A stretch of 64,000 bases of DNA from NCBI RefSeq assembly GCF_027244095.1, contig NC_069662.1, forward strand, positions 85,780,294 through 85,844,293, in the 5' to 3' direction. Under the pieces are notes generated by a model. The model was not told the DNA's origin. It saw only the letters and a program-made list of their open reading frames with translations, and searched no databases. A program made the position numbers and the translations under genes. Below are positions 54,090 through 64,000 of this stretch, in pieces (the stretch's first letter is position 1; every line of letters starts with the position of its first letter). Source of the DNA: Hemicordylus capensis (taxonomy: Eukaryota; Chordata; Lepidosauria; Squamata; Cordylidae).

Positions 54090-54520
54090 CCAGTGGGCGG
54101 CTGGCTGTTAGGAACAGGCGGCTGGCCAGTAGGAGCAGGTGGCAGCGGGCCGGGTCGGGCTGCCCGCCAGGAATTGGCAGGCGGAGGTGGCGGGCTAGCT
54201 TTCCGCCAGCACCAGGTGGGAGAAGAAAGGGGTTGCTCCCAACAGCAGGCAGCTGGCTGGCAGGAGCAGGCAGCGGCGGGCCAGCCCGGCCACCAGGAAT
54301 TGGCAGGAGGGAGGATGTGGTGGGCCATCTTTCCAGCCAGCCTGACAGCCAGGTGGGCGGGGTGGGGGGGAGAAGCAGGTTGTTCCCACCAGCGGGTGGC
54401 CAGCTGCCAGGAGCAGGTGGCGGTGGGCCAGCCTGGCCGCTGGGACTTGGCGGGTGAATGGGAGGAGGTGGTGGGCTGGCTTTCCGGATGGCCTTCCAAC
54501 CAGAAACCACAGGCTGAAGG
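54090..54520 (+). repeat. GC-rich minisatellite, three to four units of about 120-150 bp
   Basis: Units share GGCTGGCAGGAGCAGG, GGCGGGCCAGCCYGGCC, CCAGGAATTGGCAGG and GTGGTGGGCYRKCTTTCC in the same order, starting near 54100, 54240 and 54400. Long frames on both strands over it arise from the repeat and are not genes. Confidence 0.7.
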
Positions 54521-54599
54521 GAGGGAGAAGCGGGCCGGGCGGGGGTGTGTGGCAGGGAGAGGCGGGATGGGGGGAAGAAGTGGGCCATTAAATTATTTT

Positions 54600-54960
54600 A
54601 ATTGTTTTAGTTTTGATTTTTTTTAAAATTATTTTTGATGTAAACGGCCCTGAGCCATTTTTGGAAGCGCAGTATATAAATCAAATAAATTTTAAAAACC
54701 AAAAAATAAAAATAAATACTGCCTGACTCCAAAGGCTCCAGGCAGTTCACAAAAACAAAGACAAACAAGAGCAGCTATTAAAACAGGAACTAAAACATTT
54801 ATTACATTCAAATATTACACTAATTTAAAAAATCTAAACAGCAATTAAAAATTTAAAACATTCAGAGAGGACTAAAAGCCTGGCTTAAAAAATGCATCTT
54901 AAGAGCTCTTTTGAAGCCTGGTAAAGATGTTAAACTATGAATGTTAAACCACAACATTAA
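54600..54960. mobile_element. two L2-like LINE tails facing each other
   Basis: 54600-54700 is a forward tail (AACGGCCCTGAGCCATTTTT then AGCGCAGTATATAAATC). 54705-54960 is a reverse one (ATACTGCCTGACTCCAAAGG then CAGGCAGTTCACAAAAAC and AAAAATGCATCTTAAGAGC). The two 3' ends meet at A-rich sequence near 54700. Confidence 0.6.
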
Positions 54961-55870
54961 GAAGCTAGCCCAAAATAATTGGTGAGCAACCTCCTCATAT
55001 TCAAATAGAAGCATTTACTTCAGTTATTATCTTCACCAAATACAATAATATAAATTAAAATATCAAAAACCTTTGATTTGAGAGTTAGGTACTTACATTT
55101 TTCATTGTGATCTAAAATGTGTGGAATTTGCAAGTTAATGGGGTCACCTTTATTTGTGCACCATGTAAGCAGTAAAAACTTTGTGCAGTTTCATGTATTA
55201 TGTGGGCTTTACAAAATGTACCTACACATTGCCTTGGTGTTTCAACACATTGGAGTGGCCTGGGGTGAGATGGGATGGGTCTAGGCTGACATTCCACACA
55301 TGCAACTTCCCCAATCACTTGCTAGGGATGCACCTGAAGGATTTCTGCCTGTTGCAGATCTATATGGCAAGGCACTTGCAAGTTCACCCACCGAGAAATA
55401 AATGACCAAATCTCTACTAGTTCTAACTTTAAAGGAGCAGTGAGAATGTTAATAGGAAGAAGTTGATTAATTTTATTTATTATATTTATATCATGCCTTT
55501 CTTCCATGCTAGAACTCAAAGCAGGTCCCCAGGTGCTCTCCCATCCAGGCATTGGATCACACCTAAATTTGTTTTGCTTCAGCAAGGTTGCTGCCTCAAT
55601 AATTCCCCAACAGTGTGCCTTGGAAGGCTTCTCTACCTCCTCTTTTGTGTGCAAGATGAGGAGAGTTCTATTGCTTTGGGTTTGAACTAAACCTCAGTTC
55701 TGCATTATGTACAAACACAGGGAACGGGGAGTTCCCTTCAAACCAGGATCCAGATCCAGGATTCAAACCAGGATCTAAAACCACCATTTGATCCTGGTTT
55801 GAATGAAACCACAATCCCTGAGTTCACATGGCATGTGGAACTGCAGTTTAGTTCCCATTTAAAGTAAAAG
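54961..55870. other. no gene recognised
   Basis: A 110-codon reverse frame near 55322-55654 shows no domain. 55740-55800 has a small duplicated CCAGGATC motif. Confidence 0.4.
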
Positions 55871-55879
55871 CTTTCACAT

Positions 55880-56310
55880 TCTCTAGCTCACAGAGGAGGA
55901 GGATGCACTTGCACTTCAGACGTTCATGCAGCCGCCATCTTGAATTGGAGTGAATGACATCATCACACACCATGCCATATGGGCATCCCTATGTGTCCCT
56001 TTCAACGTGTCCCCCTGAGCTTGGGACCATTTAACACAGCAGCCTTGTGCTGATTGTCGTATGTTGTGATGATACTATTCGATTGGACGTGAAAGGTTGC
56101 CAAATGATCTAAAAAATATACAAATAGGAAAGTGATCACTGTCCACACAACGGATAACCTCGAGTTGGGCTATCCAACTAAACCCTATGTGTCCCTAAAG
56201 CTGCAGCAAATATGGTTCAAATTGGTTAGGTGGTTCACAAATTAGCCTACTTGTGCCTCAAAAGTTTACACTTCTGCCATCTTGGATTGGGGTGGATGAC
56301 ATCATCACAA
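55880..56310 (+). repeat. ~150-bp tandem repeat block, upstream part
   Basis: Two to three units carrying GCCGCCATCTTGAATTGGAG, TGACATCATCACACACCA, GCATCCCTATGTGTCCCT and ATGGTTCAAATTGGTTAGG in order. The same unit recurs at 59205-59620 on the other side of the R4 LINE. The unit is not recognised by name. Confidence 0.7.
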
Positions 56311-56319
56311 ACTACTAAT

Positions 56320-56393
56320 ATATTTTTAACTTGTTTTATGCTATTGTTAACTGCCCAGAGATGAAAGTTTGGGGCAGTGTACAAATTTAATAA
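56320..56393 (+). mobile_element. L2-like LINE 3' tail
   Basis: TTAACTGCCCAGAGATGAAA then TTTGGGGCAGTGTACAAATT, passing into (TAA)n. It is the same terminal motif as at 52290-52370. Confidence 0.6.
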
Positions 56394-56416
56394 TAATAAT
56401 AATAATAATAATAATG
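56391..56416 (+). repeat. (TAA)n tract, 5' flank of the R4 LINE
   Basis: AATAATAATAATAATAATAA precedes the LINE and a shorter AATAATAATAA follows its 3' end at about 59180-59203, so the LINE sits within a TAA repeat. Confidence 0.85.
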
Positions 56417-59203
56417 ATGATAAAAAGAAAGTAGTACATCACCTAAATGGAAGATTAAATTAGAAAATAAAATCTCCAGGCTTAGATCAGATGCTAGTAA
56501 ATTGAAAGATATGAAAGACAAGAAGCTGAAGAATGAAAACACCAAACAGTATCTGATCCAAAAATACCACCTAGATTCAAGGAAAATTAGAGAAGTCCTG
56601 GAAATAATAAAGCAGCAAATAACAGCAGTGTCAAAGAAGATTAGCAGATATGAAGCCAGAACTACACAACACAGGCAAAATCTCCAATTCCAGTCAAATC
56701 AGAGACGTTTCTACCAAAGCATAGAAGGAGAAACTGCAAGAAACATAGAAACACCAAATAAAGAAGAAACAGTACAATTCTGGGGGAAATTATGGGACAA
56801 TCCAATAGATTATAATAAAAAAGCAGGCTGGGTGAAAGAGGTCGAAAAATGTAACCAACAATGCAAGATCGAATAATAAAACCAGAATTAATAAGTGAAA
56901 GAGCGAAGAAAATTAAAAATTGGACTGCTCCAGGCGATGATGAACTGCGTGGCTTTTGGCTTAAACACCTAACAAGCCTTCATAAACAACTATCAAAACA
57001 GTTCAATCACATTTTGCAAGGCGGTGATGTTGAACAATGGCTAACAACTGGGAAAACTCATCTCATCATGAAAGACCCAGCAAAAGGTGCAGTTCCAAGT
57101 AATTATAGACCGATAACCTGTCTGCCAACCATGTTCAAATTATTAACTGGAATAATAGCAGATGAAATGATGCAACACTTATTAACTAACAAACAGCTTC
57201 CAGTTGAACAGAAAGGAAATTGCCCAAACACCAGAGGCACAAAAGACCAGCTGCTGATTGAAAAAATGATTTTAGAAAATTGCAAGAGAAGAAAAACCAA
57301 TCTAAGTGTTGCATGGATTGACTACAAGAAAGCCTTTGATTCATTGCCTCACACATGGATACTAAAATGTTTAGAAACAACTGGTGTCAGCAAAAACATT
57401 CAGATATTTATTTTTTTAAAAAAGCCATGAGCATGTGGAGTACACAGTTAACAATCAATGGTGAGACACTTGGACAGGTTAGCATTAGAAGAGGTATTTT
57501 CCAAGGGGACTCACTATCCCCTCTGTTGTTTGTAATCGCCATGACCCCACTTTCACAAATACTCAACAAAACAGGCCTCGGATACCAAACATCTAAAACA
57601 TCAAGTCAAATCAACCATCTGCTGTACATGGACGATCTGAAGTTGTATGGAAAGTCCCAGTCAGAAATCGAATCACTGCTAAACACTGTCCGTATATTCA
57701 GTAGCGATATAGCAATGGAGTTTGGACTAACAAGTGTGCTGCATTAATAATGAACAGAGGGAAAATAAGAAAAACAGAAGGAATAGAACTGCCCAATGAA
57801 AGCAAGATCAAGAACCTGGAAGAGAAAGAACATTACAAATACTTGGGCATTCTCCAGGCTGATAACATCGCACACACTGAAGTTAAAAGAAAAACTGGAA
57901 GTGAATACATCAGGAGAGTTAGAAAAATCCTCAAGTCCAAACTCAATGGTGGGAACACCATACAAGCCATAAACACCTGGGCTATACCTATTATCAGATA
58001 CACTGCAGGAATAATAGACTGGACCCAGGCAGAGCTAGAGACGCTAGATCGTAAGACCAGGAAAATCATGACCATCAATCATGCTGTGCACCCCCACAGT
58101 GATGTCGATGGGCTATACCTCCCTCGCAGCTCAGGTGGAAGAGGAATGCTGCAAGTCCATCAAACAGTAGAGGAGGAGAAAAGAGGCCTTGAAGAATATA
58201 TCAAGGACAGTGAAGAAGATGCACTTCAAATGGTCAATAATGCAAAACTATTCAACACCAATGAAACGAAACAGGCCTACAAGAAAGAACAAGTCAAGAA
58301 CCGAGCAGAAAAATGGAAAAATAAGCCACTGCATGGTCAATATTTGCACAATATAAGTGGAAAATCAGACATCACCAAGACCTGGCAATGGCTTAAGAAT
58401 GGCAACTTGAAGAAAGAAACAGAGGGTTTAATACTGGCGGCGCAAGAACAGGCACTAAGAACAAATGCAATAAGAGCAAAAGTCGAAAAATCAACCACAA
58501 ACTGCAAGTGCCGCCTTTGTAAAGAAGCAGATGAAACCGTGGACCACCTAATCAGCTGTTGTAAAAAGATCGCACAGACTGACTACAAACAAAGGCATGA
58601 CAAAGTAGCAGGGATGATACACTGGAACATCTGCAAAAAATACAAGCTACCTGTAGCCAAAGATTGGTGGGACCATAACATTGAAAAAGTTCAAGAAAAT
58701 GAAGATGTAAAAATATTATGGGACTTCCGACTACAAACAGACAAACATCTGCCACACAATACACCAGATATAACTGTAGTCGAGAAGAAAGAAAAACAAG
58801 TCAAAATAATCAACATAGCAATACCAGGGGATAGCAGAATAGAAGAAAAAGAAATAGAAAAAATCACCAAATACAAAGATCTACAAATTGAAATTGAAAA
58901 ACTGTGGCAGAAAAAGACCCAAATAATCCCAGTGGTAATTGGTGCCCTGGGTGCAGTTCCAAAAGACCTTGAAGAGCACCTCAACAACATAGGGGCCACA
59001 GAAATCACCATCAGCCAATTACAAAAAGCAGCTTTACTGGGAACAGCCTATATTCTGCGACGATATCTATAACAACAACAACAACATTGACAATAAAATT
59101 CTGGCATCCCAGGTCCTTGGGAAGGACTCGATGTCTGGATAAAACAAACCAGTCAATAACACCTGTCTGACTGTGTAAAATAATAATAACTAAAATAATA
59201 ATA
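56417..59203 (+). mobile_element. R4-clade LINE, 5'-truncated, with long uninterrupted 3' frame
   Basis: Encodes a linker (56502-56876), reverse transcriptase (56861-57745, with DYKKAFDSLPHTWIL and the catalytic LLYMDDLKLYG) and a long C-terminal part (57750-59072). The C-terminal part holds a CCHC cluster (CKCRLCKEADETVDHLISCC) and the PD...K/D restriction-like endonuclease core (LWDFRLQTDKHLPHNTPDIT then KIINIAIPGD). The 3' end reads TCTGGATAAAACAAACCAG then TAA repeats. Three frame changes interrupt it: near 56870, at an A/T run near 57410, and a single missing base near 57737. The amino-terminal zinc-finger region is absent. R4 elements are known from Anolis. Confidence 0.88.
57750..59072 (+). 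CDS. R4 LINE C-terminal frame: thumb, CCHC and restriction-like endonuclease
   Basis: A 440-codon uninterrupted frame, the longest forward coding match in the window. Residues about 1-150 are the end of the polymerase (HYKYLGILQADNIAHTEVK and WAIPIIRYTAGIIDWTQ). The middle is a helical linker with LYLPRSSGGRGMLQVHQTVE. About residues 251-272 are CX3CX8HX4C-type zinc-binding (CRLCKEADETVDHLISCC). Residues about 320-365 carry the endonuclease core with its P-D and D residues. It closes with IPVVIGALGAVPKDLEEHLN and LLGTAYILRRYL, a conserved R4/R2-type ending. It continues the polymerase frame after a single-base loss, so the first methionine is not a real start. Confidence 0.85.
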   Translation: MNRGKIRKTEGIELPNESKIKNLEEKEHYKYLGILQADNIAHTEVKRKTGSEYIRRVRKILKSKLNGGNTIQAINTWAIPIIRYTAGIIDWTQAELETLDRKTRKIMTINHAVHPHSDVDGLYLPRSSGGRGMLQVHQTVEEEKRGLEEYIKDSEEDALQMVNNAKLFNTNETKQAYKKEQVKNRAEKWKNKPLHGQYLHNISGKSDITKTWQWLKNGNLKKETEGLILAAQEQALRTNAIRAKVEKSTTNCKCRLCKEADETVDHLISCCKKIAQTDYKQRHDKVAGMIHWNICKKYKLPVAKDWWDHNIEKVQENEDVKILWDFRLQTDKHLPHNTPDITVVEKKEKQVKIINIAIPGDSRIEEKEIEKITKYKDLQIEIEKLWQKKTQIIPVVIGALGAVPKDLEEHLNNIGATEITISQLQKAALLGTAYILRRYL

Positions 59204-59204
59204 A

Positions 59205-59625
59205 TCGAGGTGTCCCTGTGTGTCACCCACTGCAATTGTACCTAATTTGGTTTAAATTAGTTAGGCAGCCCACAAATGAGCTTGCTTGCACCTCAGATGT
59301 TCATGCGGCCACCATCTTGAATTGGAGTGGATGGCATCATCACACACCACACCCTTTGGGCATCCCTATGTGTCCCTACAGCTGTAGCAAATTTGGTTCA
59401 AATCAGTTAGGCAGTTCACAAGTTAGCCCACTTGTACCTCAAAAGTGTATGCGTCCGCCATCTTGGATTGAGGTGGATGACATAATCACAAACTACGCCG
59501 TTGAGGTGTTCCTATGTGTCCCTACAACTGTACCTGATTTGGTTCATATTGGTCTAGGCGTTGCGAAGTTGATAGTGGGGGACACACGGACACACACACA
59601 GAATGCTGGGTGATCTCATAAGCGT
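59205..59625 (+). repeat. ~150-bp tandem repeat block, downstream part
   Basis: About three units in order: GAGGTGTCCCTGTGTGTC, TTGGTTTAAATTAGTTAGGC, GCGGCCACCATCTTGAATTG, GGATGGCATCATCACACACC, then repeats of the same with small changes, ending GGGGGACACACGGACACACA. It matches the block at 55880-56310. Confidence 0.72.
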
Positions 59626-59639
59626 ACTGGAAAGTAGGC

Positions 59640-62600
59640 TAAAAAAAGCACACAACTTCTCTACATAGACAGTTAGGTGTTAAGGAGAAGGTTGCACTAG
59701 AACCCCCTTCCCTGACATACTAGTTTTCTATGGAGAGGGAACTTCTTTGCATATGGAATAATTCAGTCTTGCACAGCAAGTTCCCACCTCCACCAGCAGT
59801 CTGAAATGATACAGGCTAAACACAGGTTTACCACCTCAGTGAAGACTAGGCCATAGTTAACCCACTTTGTGTACAGTCAAAATGCTTCCCAACAGCAGAA
59901 AGCAGATAGAAACTTAGTACCTTAAAAAGATATTGGTCTCTCAATTATGCTTTTCTTTCTTTGAATGAAAACACCCCACTCTTTCTCTCTCCCTTGAGCC
60001 GTAAAGATTTAAGCTGAATTGAATCAACCTTGCTGCAAGTAGGATTTCCAAAGCTGTGTTTCTGGAAAATACAATTGCTGTCTGACTTATACCTATGAAT
60101 ATGTAAAGCTTTTTGCTTATTTATTATTTGTCTGCCATGCATCTCTAGCTTGCTGCCCAAATTGGAAAAGGCAGGCAGGCTAGCCTTCTCTGTGAACACA
60201 GCAGAGAGTTTTCCACAAGCATGTATTAAAAATGTAAACGTGTGATTTTTTAGCTGCATCTACAACCTTTCTGTGTTCCTTTCCCCCCCTATATTTTATC
60301 AGAGAGGCTCCTTGGCAAGATGACTGGAGATGAAACAGCTGGCTTAAATGGGGATTGTGAATCCTCTGTGGAGAAGGCCTTTGAAATTATTTGCAGGAAT
60401 TTGCACTGGAAATCTAAGTATTGTTAGTTTGGCCATCTTAAACACAATGAGAATGACTGACGAGTGAATTTAACAAAAGAACCATAATGTTCCTTTGACT
60501 AGGGGGTATTTTTCCTGATGGCACATGGATTTCTGAAGGTGAGAGTTTCAAAGGTAGAAGAATAAGAGATACATAGTTTTAAGTCAAATCTGCACTTTGA
60601 ATTGGAACACAAGTCCAAACTATACATGATGTGTTTTCTTTTTGCCAAACAGCAGTTCCCAAGGCTTCTGATCCAGATCGGAGCCATGGCATGCAAGGAA
60701 ATTTAACCCGTGTAATCCCAATCTGGATAAGGAACCTCCATGGCTGTAATTTGTCTTTGGAGGGAAGCAAGCTCTGATTCTGATGTAGGAATCTGGATTT
60801 GCTTCCAATATGCTCTTGCATATCACGCACACGCACCGGCCACTTCCGGTATGATGTATGCAGCAGCCCTGTGCCAGCGTTTTTGGAGACAGCGCTGGCG
60901 GGAGAAACGTGGCCTCCCTGCTCCTTAAAGGTAACCCCCCCACCTCCCAGCAGTGCACGAACCCGTACATGCACATCCTTACTGGATAGCAACAGTATAC
61001 ATGCAGTTTCATGTAGATGTTCATTTAGGAAATCACTTTTGAAATGGCCTCATTTGCCCAGTGAACATGGGCCAGCTATTAAACATTAAATATATCCACA
61101 AATTATATTTGAAATATGGTGTTTCAGATATTCTTATTTGTAAGAAGAGAGAAAAGGCAAAACCTAGAGGTGCAAGAAAATGTACTAACAAATTTGTTAT
61201 CTAATTTCCCAATGCATTTTGAATATCTGTGTTACTTGGGGAAAACTACTCAACTTTGAATGAGTTTCCCCTCCCCCTTGCCACACTTCTGATCTGGATC
61301 AGAAAACAAACATATACGCATCACATCACATCTGGTTTGTTCCTGTGACACAAAAGGGAATGTCTCTTCTACAATAATGTCTGCTGTGATATATGATTGC
61401 ATTACGTAAAAACCAAGGTTTTCCTTCAGAATTACTGGTTTTTATTCATGTGCAATTTTATGCAAATTTAATTAATTTACTAAAAGCTATATGATTAATT
61501 GGCAGATACTTTTTTAGCTGGGCGACAGCCCTCATTTTCTCACCAGTTTCCTATTCCAGTCCAATCTGTTCTTGCAAGATTCCTTGCTGGAAACAGTTCT
61601 ATAAAATAAAGCATATATTGGACCTATATTAGTAGCGTGCATTGTATTACACTAGGATTACTTTGCTTATTACTGTCAGAAGATAATCCACATTATAAAC
61701 CACAGGGGGAAATAAGTGCAGCTCTATGGGCAGCTGTAATCCAAGCAGTGGTTTACAGACACAGAGCCTTGCCACAAATCTCCTGGATTTTACACTGAAA
61801 TCTACAAATGGGCTAAATAATCACAATGTAGCAATGCAATTCCCTACTGAGTATGCATCTTGTTATTTAAAGCTCACATGGCCTTTCAATGTACTTTACA
61901 GGGAAAATCCACTCACTGATATTCCCAAAAAATAATTGGAGGAGGGGGGTTGTAGTCATTTTCACAGTCTTTACAATTAACTGTACCATATAGTATTGCT
62001 GGTGATCAAATAATATTCCTTAGAAAACCTTTTTAGGAATGAACATGGTTTAAAACATGAGTATAACTAAATTGTTGAGGCTGACAGCTGCTGCTCACGT
62101 TCCAGTTTCCCTACATTCAAGTATACCACCAAGCATATTCTACTGTTTGTATGCTATCTTCTGTGTATTGGTAGACTATACTCCTCCTCCTCCTCCCTCT
62201 TAATCTTTCACTGTCTGTTGCACAAGCCCTCTAAGAGAATCATGCAAACTAATAAAGAAGCACCCATAGCTTCTAAAATTACTATTTTATTACATATGTA
62301 TGCACAACATAATAAAATAGTAATAAAATAAATAACATTCAAATATGTATACAGCAAACTAATATGAAAATGGTAACATGAAACTAAAATGAAAACACCA
62401 AATATCAATCACCAAATATGTGATGGAACAGACATATTTAAATAATTTTCTAAAATTCTTTAAGTAATTGGGAGGCCCTCTTTAGAGGGGACATTTCATA
62501 GCTGTGGAATGCTGTGCTCTGTACTACCAGAAATTAAAGTTCCTTAAAAGAAAACATCTAGAGTAGGGTCCACTCTAAAGATGTAGATTGTCATGGTGGT

Positions 62601-64000
62601 TCTGATGGGGCAGAGAAGTGTGTATGTATGTAATATATATGTGTTTGTGAGAAAGAGAGAGCATATCTAAAATTTTGCAGTCCCAACTAAGTGAACTGAG
62701 CATAACTTTATTCTGCAACGTTTGCTCTGGTTTTGCTAGTTATGGGAGGAGCAAGTTCATTGAGTCCACTTCTCCAGCTTCTGAAAATCAAATTCATTCA
62801 ACTTTTAAAAAAGGTTTTTCTCTCTCTTTCATTTTTAAGGTCACGGTTCTCTCCCACAATGTGAAGAAAACTATCGAGTGGGATGAGGAAGCATCCAAAA
62901 TACTAATCCTTCCTCCCATCTGCCATGCGTTAGTTCTATAGATCATCTTTGTCCTTTTCTTAGTCATAATGCTGGTTGCAGTTTTGTTAATTTTGATTGT
63001 GTGTGATGCCTGGAAAAGATTTATTCTTTAAAATGAGGATATATATTTCCATGTGAATTGGAAGATGTTTCTAATTGTTGGATGATTGGGGCTGATCCTA
63101 TGAAATTTAACAACTGTGTCATATGTACATATCTATTACATTGTTCAAGCTCAAATGTGTTTTCAATAATTATTATACAGTTCATGATATGCATGACTAC
63201 CCTACAAAATCTTAATTTAATGCATATTTTGTCATCTTAAAGCAATACCACTGTGAATAGAAAAGTCATTTTTTATCATGTGTAATCTTTTAAGAGCTCC
63301 AACTTCCAGTGATGATGTGAAAATAAATTTTCTATTGATGCTTGGCTCCTTTGTATAAAACACTAGTATTTGGTTCTTAGGGGGCTGATCATACAAATGA
63401 GTCTCAGCAATTTTTCCTGCAGGCCTCCATCAAGTATACTATAGTTTATAGTATATTATCCATCTCCATCCTCTGAGTTGGAGATGGTTCAATTTTTGAC
63501 ACTACAACATAGGAAATATAACTTAATGCAGAGAGTTACAGGTAATTTGTATAGATAATTATGTAATCTAATTTGTTCATCATTGTTTGTTTATGAACAC
63601 AACACCAGGTGCTATAGGGTTCTGATTATTTATGAAAGATGCCCAACTGCCATTGGTTGATATTGTATGCATGCTTATTCTATTTGAGCCTTATCCTAGG
63701 TATTGGTGCACAGTTGTAGTGGAGCATTAAGAGATGCTTTTGGCTTTCAACCTTACTGACTGAGACCACCATAGCCAATTTTATGCATGGCCCCTCTAGG
63801 AGTGTTGGCTCTCCAGAAAAGCATGGATGGTTTCATGCTCCTAAAATTCCTGCCATGTAATGTATGGTTCAGCTAATGGGTGGACTATTTGTGTGATCTC
63901 ACTCTTGTTTGAAGAAGCAGGTTTGTGTATATCAAACATGCTTGGTGCCATGCCATACGTTGTCATGGTGGAAGTGCATGAGTGTTACATTTCGCTATCA
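59640..64000. other. mostly single-copy DNA, no gene recognised
   Basis: No frame shows family resemblance. 60300-60430 and 61480-61870 are free of visible repeats. 60790-61000 is GC-richer and includes CGCACACGCACCGGCCACTTCC and TGGCGGGAGAAACGTGGCC, possibly part of an unnamed repeat. 62278-62292 and 62310-62324 form a perfect 15-bp inverted repeat (ATTACTATTTTATTA) with a 17-base loop. A GAGAGAGA-type short tract lies at 62650-62662. Confidence 0.4.

Noticed and set aside
54093-54626. Long open frames on both strands (up to about 200 codons)
   Set aside because: They run over a GC-rich minisatellite; the proline/glycine-rich products are repeat artefacts.

Overview
This window looks like non-coding DNA from a squamate reptile (lizard or snake); no host exon could be recognised. 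The inference rests on the mix of repeats: CR1, L2, R4 and Tx1-type LINEs, a Penelope-like element, a DIRS element, a vertebrate Ty1/copia element, 5S- and tRNA-derived SINEs, and many short hAT and pogo/Tigger-like DNA elements. Many of the last have terminal inverted repeats (TIRs) and target-site duplications (TSDs) that can be read directly. There are no bacterial-type operons, no CRISPR array and no functional RNA gene.

Layout. 0-9.6 kb: a 1.07-kb hAT element (389-1459), a probable solo gypsy-like LTR, mostly single-copy DNA, L2 and CR1 LINE 3' ends, a tRNA-derived SINE beside a small inverted-repeat element, and an unclassified inverted pair of 60-bp repeats. 9.9-12.2 kb: a partial copia fossil with its 3' LTR. 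12.9-13.7 kb: two short TIR elements. 14.6-16.1 kb: a Penelope-like element split by another LINE 3' end. 16.8-25.7 kb: five hAT elements with 8-bp TSDs, some nested, a further composite hAT-like element, a short R4 tail and several microsatellites. 27.5-29.7 kb: two copies of a multi-hairpin element family; one is split by a 700-bp fold-back hAT. 31-32 kb: a 5S-derived SINE and a pogo-like MITE. 33.6-39.7 kb: a largely complete DIRS fossil, reverse strand, with inverted termini and internal complementary region. 40.7-42.5 kb: a degenerate GGCCTGTGAGGCC repeat field, a fourth multi-hairpin element and a copia-type LTR. 42.5-49.0 kb: a decayed Tx1-type LINE on the reverse strand. 49-55 kb: L2 pieces, a hAT insertion, a pogo-like MITE and a minisatellite. 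55.9-59.6 kb: an R4 LINE with a long uninterrupted 3' reading frame, set between (TAA)n tracts and blocks of a ~150-bp tandem repeat. 59.6-64 kb: mostly single-copy DNA.

How it works together: nesting gives a relative history. A hAT lies inside an L2 tail (25.7 kb) and another inside an L2 coding region (49.7 kb); a MITE lies inside a hAT (18.0 kb); a fold-back hAT lies inside a multi-hairpin element (27.6 kb); a SINE lies inside the DIRS element (38.7 kb); a LINE lies inside the Penelope element (15.1 kb). The most distinctive signal is the multi-hairpin family: four copies keep the same hairpins while the arm sequences differ and change on both sides together. Family names were assigned from remembered motifs and should be read as provisional; element ends supported by TSDs are the firmest calls.
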